30,692 nucleotides of DNA from JAYOFM01 sp038117225. GTDB lineage: Bacteria > Pseudomonadota > Alphaproteobacteria > Rhodospirillales > Casp-alpha2. The stretch's first letter is position 1, and each line of letters begins with the position of its first letter. The notes beneath the pieces were generated by a model. The model did not search any database, had not been told where the DNA came from, and worked only from the letters and a program-made list of their open reading frames with translations. The stretch lies in the NCBI GenBank assembly GCA_038117225.1, contig JAYOFM010000034.1, positions 1 through 30,692 on the forward strand, given 5' to 3'. The position numbers and the translations under genes are program-made. Shown piece by piece: positions 23,820 through 30,692 of this stretch.

Positions 23820-25409
23820 CCGTCGACGCGGACGAAGTCCAACGATTGATTGGCAGTCCGCAGCGCGTGCTTCCGCTTCAGCGGCGAGTTCAGGAAGCGA
23901 TGGAGCGCCGCCGCGGCCGTTGCTGCCCAAGGGACGTCGGCGCGAGCGCTGAACTCTTCCGCCATCGCGGTTGTCAGTTTCAGATGATGGCAGGCGACGA
24001 TGTATTCGAACTCGCCGTGATCAATCAATGCCGCTTTCTTGGTGGAGACGAATGCTTTTGGGTCTTCAACATGCCAGGGCGTCGCGTCTTGGTCCGCGTC
24101 GACGAATCCGGCATTGCGGCTTAAGAAACAGCCTAATTGCAGCAGACCGGCTGGCCATAATTCTGGCTGACGTTGGCAGGTCCGCCGCACCGCGTTTCCG
24201 AAGGTCAACGCATGGGTGAATGACAACCACCCGACGTTCTGCGACACCGGTTTATCAACGTGGGCCTGGTAGCTGGTGTCGTAATGCAACATCTGCCATG
24301 CGGCAGCCTCCATGGCGGCGTCATAGGTGGCGAGCGGTTTCGATGATCCGGCGGAAAGGCGCTCAAGAATCGTCGCCAAGCGGCCGAAGTAGAGTTCGTC
24401 TGGCGTCGGCGCTAGGTCTCCACCGCCGGTCCATGCCTTCAATGCCGGCGCGTAAGACTTGAATTCGGGAATCAAGTCCTCGCGGCTCGCATAAACTAGG
24501 GATCGCGCAAGCATCAGGCTCAACGGAAGGGCAGTATCATCGCTACCCAACCGCTCAATCAACTCGCCGGTTTTCTCGACGTAAATCAGCGCGTGGCCCA
24601 GGTCTTGATAATGCGCCAATGCCGCGCGCGCCAATGCAGGCCGAAGATCGCCATATCCAGCGCCGGCGGCATACGCGCCACGGATCATGGAAACGGCCAG
24701 CGCTTCGTCTTCTTCCTCCAGCGCCTGGACCAAGCCATCCGGATCGTAGTCTCGACTGTCCTTCCGCAAAATCAAAGGTGGGTTGACGCTGCGAATCCCA
24801 GGCAAATTGGGCAACGGCCTCGGTCAACGCCGCTAGCCGCGGGGCATCATCGCTATCGTGATAATCGCGTAACGCCAACCAATCGGCGGCAGCGGGTACC
24901 GCATGCGTCGTACCATATTCGAAGCGGTTATAGGTATGGCGGATGGTTTCACGCAGCGCGTCCAACGGGTCGCCGCCCGCTTTCTCCAATCGTGCTATTT
25001 CACGTCCCATGCGTTCGTATTCGTGCCGCTCGAAACTATCGAGCAAACCGGCAAGCGCCGACCGCACCAGGGTTTCCGGTGGCGGATCGGTGACATCGAT
25101 GAAAATGTCGTCGCCGTCGATACGGACAGGATAGGTCCGCAGGGCATCGCCCCCGACCAGTGTATCACCGGAGCGCAGATCGAATTTCCAGTTGTGCCAG
25201 TTGCAGGTCAGCACACAGTCGGCAGACATTTCCCCTTCGACCAGGGGGTAGCCCTCATGCGGGCAGCGGTTGTTGCAGGCGACAACCGCATCACCAACAA
25301 CGAAGAGCACGATACGTTTGGCCTCATGGCGCGCGACGAGGCGGTGTTTCTGGTTCAATTGCGCCCGCGACGCGAGCCGGACCCAAGTCGTAGATGCCGT
25401 GGAGTCCAT
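23816..25409 (-). pseudogene. Rieske [2Fe-2S] protein, interrupted by a frameshift
   Basis: Two overlapping frames read as one protein broken near 24750-24790. The N-terminal part starts at the ATG at 25409 (GGAGG just upstream) and holds a Rieske cluster site: Cys49-x-His51 and Cys69-x-x-His72, 17 residues apart, followed by a mixed helical region. At about 24780 this frame turns into arginine-rich nonsense that continues to 24555. The frame shifted by one base continues with regular protein ('KDSRDYDPDGLVQALEEEDEALAV' onward) to 23816, about 310 residues. The second part has no good start of its own. A one-base gain near the T-rich stretch at 24770-24778 would explain it. Unshifted, the product would be about 530 residues. 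The C-terminal domain is unknown to me. It could be a true mutation, a sequencing error, or recoding. Confidence 0.75.
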
Positions 25410-25478
25410 GCCCCCTCCGTCGGATATCATGCAAATATCCGAAATAGATGGGGACAGGTTGCGATTTTTCAAGGGTGG

Positions 25479-25862
25479 CTAGGGCTTGACCTGATTACGG
25501 CAGTCGAGGACCCAAACGTCGTAGACCGGGTGCTCCAGAGCACTCAACGCCGGCGAGGATGCGAACATCCAGCCGCTGAACAGGCTTTTCACGGCTTCTC
25601 CGGGGCGCCGCTCCCAGATGTCGAGAAACGCGGCGCTTTCCGGCGTCTCCTCGGGCGGCCGCTTGTCACAGTGGCGGGGAATGATTTCCAGGGTCCCGAA
25701 CTTCAGCATGCGGCCGACCTTCACCTCGACCGTGGACACCCGCGCCGTCACCTTATCGAGTGTCTGTAGCATGACGGTATCGTGAGGCGTCGCACCAGCC
25801 GGCGAGAGTGACAGCGCCACCATGAACGTCGCGGCGACGGCGGGCCGAATTCTGTTGATCAC
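25479..25862 (-). CDS. DUF2155 secreted protein
   Basis: A 127-residue periplasmic protein of unknown function. An N-terminal signal peptide ('RIRPAVAATFMVALSLSPAGA', cut near Ala22-Ala24) precedes the DUF2155 domain: 'MLQTLDKVTARVSTVEVKVG', 'FGTLEIIPRHCDKRPPEETPESAAFLDIWE', and 'LFSGWMFASSPALSALEHPVYDVWVLDC'. Two cysteines, in 'RHCDKRP' and near the C terminus, may form a disulfide. The start is GTG at 25862, with GGAG 6 bases upstream, 18 bases inside the preceding MlaD gene. This family is conserved in alphaproteobacteria, often near aat and MlaD genes as here. Confidence 0.9.
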   Translation of the reverse strand: MINRIRPAVAATFMVALSLSPAGATPHDTVMLQTLDKVTARVSTVEVKVGRMLKFGTLEIIPRHCDKRPPEETPESAAFLDIWERRPGEAVKSLFSGWMFASSPALSALEHPVYDVWVLDCRNQVKP

Positions 25863-25878
25863 GCGATCTCCACGGCTG

Positions 25879-26328
25879 CTATTTGCCGCCGGTGGCGAGG
25901 AAAATGATCTCACCAACCTGATCCTCAAGGGACCTGAAATCACGCGTCTTCTTGATTCGTCCACCAGCCTTGATCGTATCCTTGGCCTGACCTGGTTCGA
26001 TGCGCAGGTATTTGCCGCCGACGATACCCTGACTGCCAATCGCGGCGACAGAGTCGGTGGGCAGCGCAACGCTAGATTCCAGGGAAATGGTCACCACGGC
26101 CTCGAATGTCTCATGGTCAAGAGTTAGGCCACTGACCGTACCGACCTTGATGCCATTGATACGCGCATCACTGCCCTTTGACAGTCCACCAACCTTATAG
26201 AAACTGGCGGTTATGTCGTAGCCGGTGACCGCGCGCACCTCGGCCGAGGTATAGGCAAAGAACAGGAACATGCCCGCGACACACAGGACCACCGCCCCCA
26301 ACACCGTTTCAATGGCGTTCCGTCGCAT
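25879..26328 (-). CDS. MCE/MlaD-domain lipid-transport protein
   Basis: A 149-residue inner-membrane-anchored protein. An N-terminal transmembrane helix (about 9-28) precedes a single MCE domain (about 38-115) with 'YKVGGLSKGSDARINGIKVGTV' and 'GSQGIVGGKYLRIEPG'. MlaD proteins form hexameric rings that bind phospholipid in the periplasm as part of an ABC system keeping the outer membrane asymmetric. The ATPase, permease and STAS partners are not in the window. This is the closer match to MlaD of the two tandem copies. It overlaps the DUF2155 start and lies 35 bases after the other copy. Confidence 0.9.
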   Translation of the reverse strand: MRRNAIETVLGAVVLCVAGMFLFFAYTSAEVRAVTGYDITASFYKVGGLSKGSDARINGIKVGTVSGLTLDHETFEAVVTISLESSVALPTDSVAAIGSQGIVGGKYLRIEPGQAKDTIKAGGRIKKTRDFRSLEDQVGEIIFLATGGK

Positions 26329-26363
26329 GCCTTAATCCTCCCTGTCACTCATCGTACGGCCCA

Positions 26364-26834
26364 TCATCCGCCGGCTTTCTCTTTGGATCGCGCCTCGTTC
26401 GCGCGGCCCTCGGAAATGATCAATTCCAACAAATCGCCGACAACGACAGCATCCTCGGTGAAAATGATCCGATGACCGGACTTCATAGATTTCTCGTCAC
26501 TACCCGGCGTGAGCACGACGAACTTGGAGCCGAACAGACCATCAGTCTGGATCGACGCAGTCGAATCGACCGGCAACTTGACCGTCGGGTCAATGGCGAG
26601 CGTAACCACCGCGCGGTAATTGTCGTCCAGGCGCATGGCGCCAACATGACCGATACGTATTCCGGCGAGATAAACGTCGTCTCGTTCGGCCAGGCCATCG
26701 ACACGGTTGAAGACGGCGTGGATCCGCGCATCCGTCGCGGCCACCTCCCGGCCACCGAACACAAACCCCAAAACGAGGGCGAGGACCACCAATGTCGACG
26801 CGCCGATAATGATTTCTCGTGTTTCCCGAGCCAT
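26364..26834 (-). CDS. second MCE/MlaD-domain protein
   Basis: A 156-residue relative of the next gene in the operon, with an N-terminal membrane helix (about 8-28, 'IIIGASTLVVLALVLGFVFGG') and an MCE domain (about 38-120) carrying 'FNRVDGLAERDDVYLAGIRIGHV' and 'TDGLFGSKFVVLTPG'. The C-terminal tail is charged ('EGRANEARSKEKAGG'). The two proteins share fold and motif order but differ widely in sequence, so they are an old duplication. They may form a mixed ring or serve two systems. It follows NDUFA12 by 35 bases. Confidence 0.88.
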   Translation of the reverse strand: MARETREIIIGASTLVVLALVLGFVFGGREVAATDARIHAVFNRVDGLAERDDVYLAGIRIGHVGAMRLDDNYRAVVTLAIDPTVKLPVDSTASIQTDGLFGSKFVVLTPGSDEKSMKSGHRIIFTEDAVVVGDLLELIISEGRANEARSKEKAGG

Positions 26835-26869
26835 GGCGATGCAGCCTTTTGGGCGATCTCAGGGCCGGC

Positions 26870-27229
26870 CTATTCCGGCACCCAGGGCTCGTAATCCCCG
26901 GTCGCCGCGGATCGCCGACCACCGCGAAAATCGTGCCCCGGCGGACGATAAGCGCCCGCCGTCCCGGTCATATTGGGCTGATGCCTTTTTTGCCAGTTGG
27001 GAGCCTTGGCCGCCGCCTCGGTCAGCGGCTCCTCGGTGCAATGGTGCAGCCAGGCATGCCATTCGGGCGGAACGCGCGATGCCTCGACATCGCCCTTATA
27101 GAGAACCCAACGGCGTTGCCGACCGTGCAGGCGATCGCTCGTGGCGTGGTAGTAGCGGTTGCCGAATTCGTCGGCCCCTACCTGTTCGCCGTTGATCAAG
27201 GTGTAAAGCAGTGTACCGATGGACATCAT
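26870..27229 (-). CDS. NDUFA12-type NADH:ubiquinone oxidoreductase accessory subunit
   Basis: A 119-residue homologue of the mitochondrial complex I subunit NDUFA12 (B17.2), found in alphaproteobacteria. Typical parts are 'LLYTLINGEQVGADEFGNRYY', 'RRWVLYKGDVEASRVPPEWHAWLHH', 'WQKRHQPNMTGTAGAYRPPG' and a C-terminal 'YEPWVPE'. It probably stabilises complex I at the peripheral arm. There are two adjacent ATGs at 27229 and 27226, neither with a clear ribosome site. It heads the minus-strand group with the two MCE proteins and DUF2155, and no nuo genes are in the window. Confidence 0.95.
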   Translation of the reverse strand: MMSIGTLLYTLINGEQVGADEFGNRYYHATSDRLHGRQRRWVLYKGDVEASRVPPEWHAWLHHCTEEPLTEAAAKAPNWQKRHQPNMTGTAGAYRPPGHDFRGGRRSAATGDYEPWVPE

Positions 27230-27455
27230 GACGTGAGTCGCCGAACCGTTGAATGGACATGCCGTGGACGAGTGTCCAACGACGGCAAACTATGGCACCT
27301 CATCCCGGCCGGAACAAGACGGGCCAAACATCGCAGCCAACGATCGCGCTTTCCTTGCTTCGGCGAGCGCCGATGCATGATCGCCGGTCCATATGATCCG
27401 GCGCTAGGGCAAGTTCTCGGGAATCGGCGGAAATCACACGAGTCAATCCTAAAAG
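27230..27455. other. intergenic region with hairpins between NDUFA12 and nrdJ
   Basis: No gene is visible in 27230-27714, which separates two divergent genes. This left part holds two perfect inverted repeats: CGGC-GAGC-GCCG at 27361-27372, and CGCCGG (27382-27387) with CCGGCG (27398-27403) around a CATATG centre. Neither has a T-run. Open frames that cross the region are short or are reversed nrdJ sequence. Confidence 0.4.
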
Positions 27456-27503
27456 TGACGATATGTGGTGCTATATTTTCACTTCGACCCCAAAATATTG
27501 TTG
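27456..27503 (+). promoter_or_regulatory. candidate paired NrdR boxes upstream of nrdJ
   Basis: Two 16-base sites, TGACGATATGTGGTGC at 27456-27471 and CCCCAAAATATTGTTG at 27488-27503, match the NrdR box consensus ACACwATATATwGTGT (as I recall it) at about 10 and 11 positions. The second fits 9 of 10 of the central bases. Their centres are 32 bases apart, the spacing known for cooperating NrdR boxes, and TATATT (27472-27477) lies between as a possible -10. NrdR represses ribonucleotide reductase genes of all classes, which fits the next gene. The remaining leader (27504-27714) is long, about 210 bases, with only a GTTGC/GCAAC hairpin near 27620-27637. I see no cobalamin riboswitch. Confidence 0.45.
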
Positions 27504-27714
27504 CGGCCTGAATCGATCTACGGCTAGATTTAGCGTGTTGCACCTGGGCAGGCACGACATCTTGAGTCTCGATACGCAGGCCTTCTGATTCTGAAGTGTT
27601 CATTGGGCGTTCGGGAACCGTTGCCAGGGTTCGCAACTGGGGGGCCTCACGGGGTCCATAAGAAACCGTAAACCAACCGGACACTCGAACGACCGGGCAT
27701 ACGATGGGGACATA

Positions 27715-30692
27715 ATGCGTATCAGCCGATTTTTTACCACCGAAGGCGCTTCCGCCTACGACTCGATCAAATTCCGCGCCACCGCCAGCGAAATCCGCAA
27801 TCCGGACGGTTCCGTGGTCTTCCATCTCGACAACATGGAAGTGCCGAAAGCCTGGTCGCAGGTCGCCAGCGACGTTCTGGCGCAAAAATATTTCCGCAAG
27901 GCCGGTGTCCCGGCGCGTCTGAAAGCCGTTGAAGAAAATTCAGTCCCATCGTGGTTGTGGCGCAAAGTTCCCGATGACGAAGCGCTGAACGCGTTGCCCG
28001 CGGAGGAGCGTTTTGGCGGCGAAACCAGTGCCAAGCAGGTTTTCGACCGATTGGCCGGTACCTGGACCTATTGGGGTTGGAAAGGCGGCTACTTCGATGG
28101 CGAGGCCGACGCCCGCGCGTATTTTGACGAAATGCGTTACATGTTGGCGGCGCAAATGGGCGCGCCGAACTCACCACAGTGGTTCAACACCGGTCTACAT
28201 TGGGCCTATGGCATCGACGGCCCGGCACAGGGCCACTCTTATGTTGATTTCGAAACCGGCAAGCTGGTGCAATCGCAATCCGCCTACGAACACCCGCAGC
28301 CGCACGCCTGTTTTATCCAGAGCGTCGCCGATGATCTGGTCAACGAAGGCGGCATCATGGATCTGTGGACCCGTGAAGCGCGGCTGTTCAAATATGGCTC
28401 CGGTACCGGCAGTAATTTTTCCGCCATTCGCGGCGCCGACGAGAGCCTGTCGGGTGGAGGTCGTTCGTCCGGTCTGATGAGCTTTCTCAAGATCGGCGAT
28501 CGTGCCGCCGGCGCCATCAAGTCCGGCGGTACCACTCGGCGCGCGGCAAAGATGGTCGTCGTCGACATTGATCACCCGGATGTCCGCCAGTTCATTCGCT
28601 GGAAGGTCGAGGAAGAACAGAAGGTCGCGGCCCTGGTCGCCGGCTCCAGATTAGCTCGAAAGCACCTTAACGCGGTGCTTGAAGCATGTAACGATGACGC
28701 CGAAGTCGAAGGGGAATCCCGCTTCGACCCCAAGGCGAACCCGGCGCTGAAACGGGCGTTGTTGGGTTGCCGGCAGGTCATGATCCCGGAGAACTACGTC
28801 CAGCGGATGATCCAGCTGGCACGCCAAGGTGCCACCGAGATCGATTTCCCTGAATTCAACACGGATTGGGACTCGGACGCCTACGGCACGGTGTCGGGGC
28901 AGAACTCGAACAACACCGTCCGGGTCAACAATGAGTTTCTTGAACGCGTTCTCGCGGATGGTGAATGGGAGCTGACGCAACGCCGCGATGGCGGTGTCGC
29001 GGCGACCGTGCGCGCTCGCGAACTGTGGGACGATATCGGTTATTCCGCGTGGGCCTGTGCCGACCCGGGATTGCAGTTCGATACCACCATTAACGAATGG
29101 CACACCTGCCCCGCAAGCGGCCGCATCAACGCGTCCAATCCATGTTCCGAGTACATGTTCCTGGATGACACCGCCTGTAATCTGGCGTCGTTGAACCTGA
29201 TGACGTTCAAGACGGATGACGGATTTAACGTCGCCGCGTTTGAACACGGGGTGACTCTATGGACAATCACGCTGGAAATTTCGGTGCTGATGGCCCAGTT
29301 CCCATCGCGCCAGATCGCCGAATTAAGCTACCGTTACCGCACGCTCGGCCTCGGTTTTGCCAACATCGGCGGTCTGCTGATGGCGATGGGTATTGGTTAT
29401 GATTCCGATGCCGGCCGCGCCATTGCCGCCTCGATCACGGCGTTGATGTGCGGCCAATCCTACGCCACTTCGGCGGCCATGGCAGAGGAACTGGGCGCGT
29501 TCCCGGGTTTCGATGAAAACCGCGACCACATGTTGCGGGTCATCCGCAACCATCGCCGGGCCGCACATGGCCAGAACTCCGGGTACGAGGACTTGTCGAT
29601 ACTGCCGGTGTCGTTCGACGCCGGGGCCTGTCCCGATCGCGCGTTGTCCGATGCGGCGGCAAACGCCTGGGATCGGGCGTTGAGCCTTGGCGAGGCACAC
29701 GGCTATCGCAATGCTCAGGTTACGGTCATCGCGCCGACCGGAACCATCGGGTTGGTCATGGACTGTGACACCACGGGGATCGAACCCGATTTCGCCCTGG
29801 TCAAGTTCAAGAAATTGGCCGGCGGGGGGTACTTCAAGATCATCAACCGCATGGTCCCGCAGGCATTGACCACGCTTGGGTACGAACCGACACAAATTGC
29901 CGAAATGGTGGATTACGCGGTCGGTCTCGGCAGTCTCAAGGACTCGCCGGGCATTAATCATGATTTACTCATCGCCAAGGGCTTTGACGCGGCGACGCTT
30001 GAGAAGGTCGAGTCGTCGCTGGGCGAGGCCTTCGACATTCGTTTCGTCTTCAACAAATGGAACCTGGGCGAGGCCTTCTGCACCGAAGTCCTGGGCATCG
30101 ACGTGGCGAAGTTGGATGAACTGACTTTCGATCTGCTCGCCGAAATTGGTTTCACGAAGAGCGAAATCGAGGCCGCCAACACCCACGTCTGCGGTGCCAT
30201 GACACTTGAAGGCGCGCCGCACATTCGTCCCGAACACCTACCCGTCTTTGACTGCGCCAATCCGTGTGGTCGCATCGGCAAGCGTTCATTGGGCACGGAA
30301 AGCCATATCCGCATGATGGCAGCGGCACAGCCGTTCATTTCCGGTGCCATTTCGAAGACCATCAACATGCCCAACGCCGCCAGCATCGACGAATGTAAGG
30401 ATGCCTACATGCTGTCATGGCGGCTCGGGCTCAAGGCCAATGCGCTCTATCGTGACGGCTCCAAGTTGTCGCAGCCATTGTCCTCCGCCTTGCTGGACGA
30501 CGAGGACATCGCCGAAGCCGCTGATCTGGCCGATGCGATCATCGAGGCGCCCGCGGTAGCACGCGCCGAGATCATTGCCGAGAAAATTGTCGAACGCGTC
30601 GTCGACAAACTCGACCGGCAACGCCCACCGGATCGTCGTAAAGGCTACACGCAGAAAGCCAATGTTGGTGGGCACAAGGTCTACCTACGGAC
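27715..30692 (+). CDS. nrdJ: B12-dependent (class II) ribonucleotide reductase, C-terminus outside window
   Basis: Reduces ribonucleotides to deoxyribonucleotides using adenosylcobalamin, so it works with or without oxygen. The frame runs from the ATG at 27715 (GGGGA 5 bases upstream) to the window edge without a stop: 992 codons of an enzyme usually about 1,200 long. The opening 'SEIRNPDGSVVF' and 'QKYFRKAGVPA' match alphaproteobacterial NrdJ. Active-site elements are intact: Cys199 in 'PHACFIQS', the thiyl-radical Cys477 in 'NPCSEY', 'CNLASLNL' from 488, and 'APTGTIG' from 673. The conserved phosphate loop region 'SGTGSNFSAIRG' is also present. The C-terminal redox cysteines and zinc-ribbon-like end are not in the window. 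With meaB it shows that the cell uses B12. Confidence 0.97.
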   Translation, partial: MRISRFFTTEGASAYDSIKFRATASEIRNPDGSVVFHLDNMEVPKAWSQVASDVLAQKYFRKAGVPARLKAVEENSVPSWLWRKVPDDEALNALPAEERFGGETSAKQVFDRLAGTWTYWGWKGGYFDGEADARAYFDEMRYMLAAQMGAPNSPQWFNTGLHWAYGIDGPAQGHSYVDFETGKLVQSQSAYEHPQPHACFIQSVADDLVNEGGIMDLWTREARLFKYGSGTGSNFSAIRGADESLSGGGRSSGLMSFLKIGDRAAGAIKSGGTTRRAAKMVVVDIDHPDVRQFIRWKVEEEQKVAALVAGSRLARKHLNAVLEACNDDAEVEGESRFDPKANPALKRALLGCRQVMIPENYVQRMIQLARQGATEIDFPEFNTDWDSDAYGTVSGQNSNNTVRVNNEFLERVLADGEWELTQRRDGGVAATVRARELWDDIGYSAWACADPGLQFDTTINEWHTCPASGRINASNPCSEYMFLDDTACNLASLNLMTFKTDDGFNVAAFEHGVTLWTITLEISVLMAQFPSRQIAELSYRYRTLGLGFANIGGLLMAMGIGYDSDAGRAIAASITALMCGQSYATSAAMAEELGAFPGFDENRDHMLRVIRNHRRAAHGQNSGYEDLSILPVSFDAGACPDRALSDAAANAWDRALSLGEAHGYRNAQVTVIAPTGTIGLVMDCDTTGIEPDFALVKFKKLAGGGYFKIINRMVPQALTTLGYEPTQIAEMVDYAVGLGSLKDSPGINHDLLIAKGFDAATLEKVESSLGEAFDIRFVFNKWNLGEAFCTEVLGIDVAKLDELTFDLLAEIGFTKSEIEAANTHVCGAMTLEGAPHIRPEHLPVFDCANPCGRIGKRSLGTESHIRMMAAAQPFISGAISKTINMPNAASIDECKDAYMLSWRLGLKANALYRDGSKLSQPLSSALLDDEDIAEAADLADAIIEAPAVARAEIIAEKIVERVVDKLDRQRPPDRRKGYTQKANVGGHKVYLR

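Noticed and set aside
23816..24814. C-terminal half of the Rieske protein as an independent gene starting at TTG 24814
   Set aside because: A GAGG occurs just before the TTG, but the first residues are the same DNA that encodes good Rieske-protein sequence in the other frame. A frameshift explains both halves better.
24903..25769. Plus-strand open frame of 288 codons opposite the Rieske gene and DUF2155
   Set aside because: It spans two genes and an intergenic gap on the other strand, both with clear domain evidence. Its own translation has no known motif.
27504..27714. Cobalamin riboswitch upstream of nrdJ
   Set aside because: No GCCACTG B12 box or the surrounding conserved segments could be found; a GGGAA alone is not enough.
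1..30692. CRISPR arrays, insertion sequences, integrase or attachment sites
   Set aside because: No regularly spaced repeats, transposase or integrase motifs, or long direct repeats were seen. The tRNA-Glu has no integrase or repeated 3' end near it.

Overview
This 30.7 kb window is a dense, moderately GC-rich chromosomal segment, almost certainly from an alphaproteobacterium and probably of the Rhodospirillales type. The main reasons are an NDUFA12-type complex I accessory subunit (an alphaproteobacterial and mitochondrial protein), a ThiS-ThiG fusion, the run alaC-hom-glpX-recJ, the run aroQ-accB-accC-aat beside DUF2155 and MlaD genes, a class I PHA synthase, and a B12-dependent ribonucleotide reductase. 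I see no phage, transposon, integron or CRISPR signature.

Layout. 1-1000: a small DUF3144-like protein and a tRNA-Glu (minus). 994-2208: a PPi-type phosphofructokinase. 2198-9357 (minus): an OmpA-like lipoprotein, then a tightly packed operon of alaC, hom, glpX, recJ and dCMP deaminase. 9358-11386: a regulatory leader and phaC. 11383-13623: a MocR-type regulator divergent from a PNPOx-like flavoprotein. 13652-15875 (minus): alpha/beta hydrolase, gamma-carbonic anhydrase and meaB. 15966-18782: a DEAD-box helicase and threonine aldolase. 18943-19640: a TetR regulator bracketed by two related palindromes. 19688-20689 (minus): thiSG fusion. 20864-23819: aroQ, accB, accC, aat. 23816-27229 (minus): NDUFA12, two MCE/MlaD proteins, DUF2155, and a frameshifted Rieske protein. 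27230-27714: an intergenic region with candidate NrdR boxes. 27715 to the end: nrdJ, cut by the window edge.

The genes cover central carbon flux (phosphofructokinase, FBPase-like protein, PHA synthesis, acetyl-CoA carboxylase), amino-acid metabolism (alaC, hom, aroQ, threonine aldolase), cofactors (thiazole, vitamin B6-type flavoprotein), deoxynucleotide supply (dCMP deaminase, NrdJ) and envelope functions. MeaB and NrdJ both point to a B12-using cell.

The observation I rate highest is that the GlpX (class II fructose-1,6-bisphosphatase) retained in its usual operon has lost several metal-binding and substrate-pocket residues, while the same window encodes a PPi-type phosphofructokinase that could run the reaction in the gluconeogenic direction. 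Also worth a look are the structured leader of phaC, the paired palindromes around tetR, the NrdR-like box pair before nrdJ, and the frameshift in the Rieske gene.
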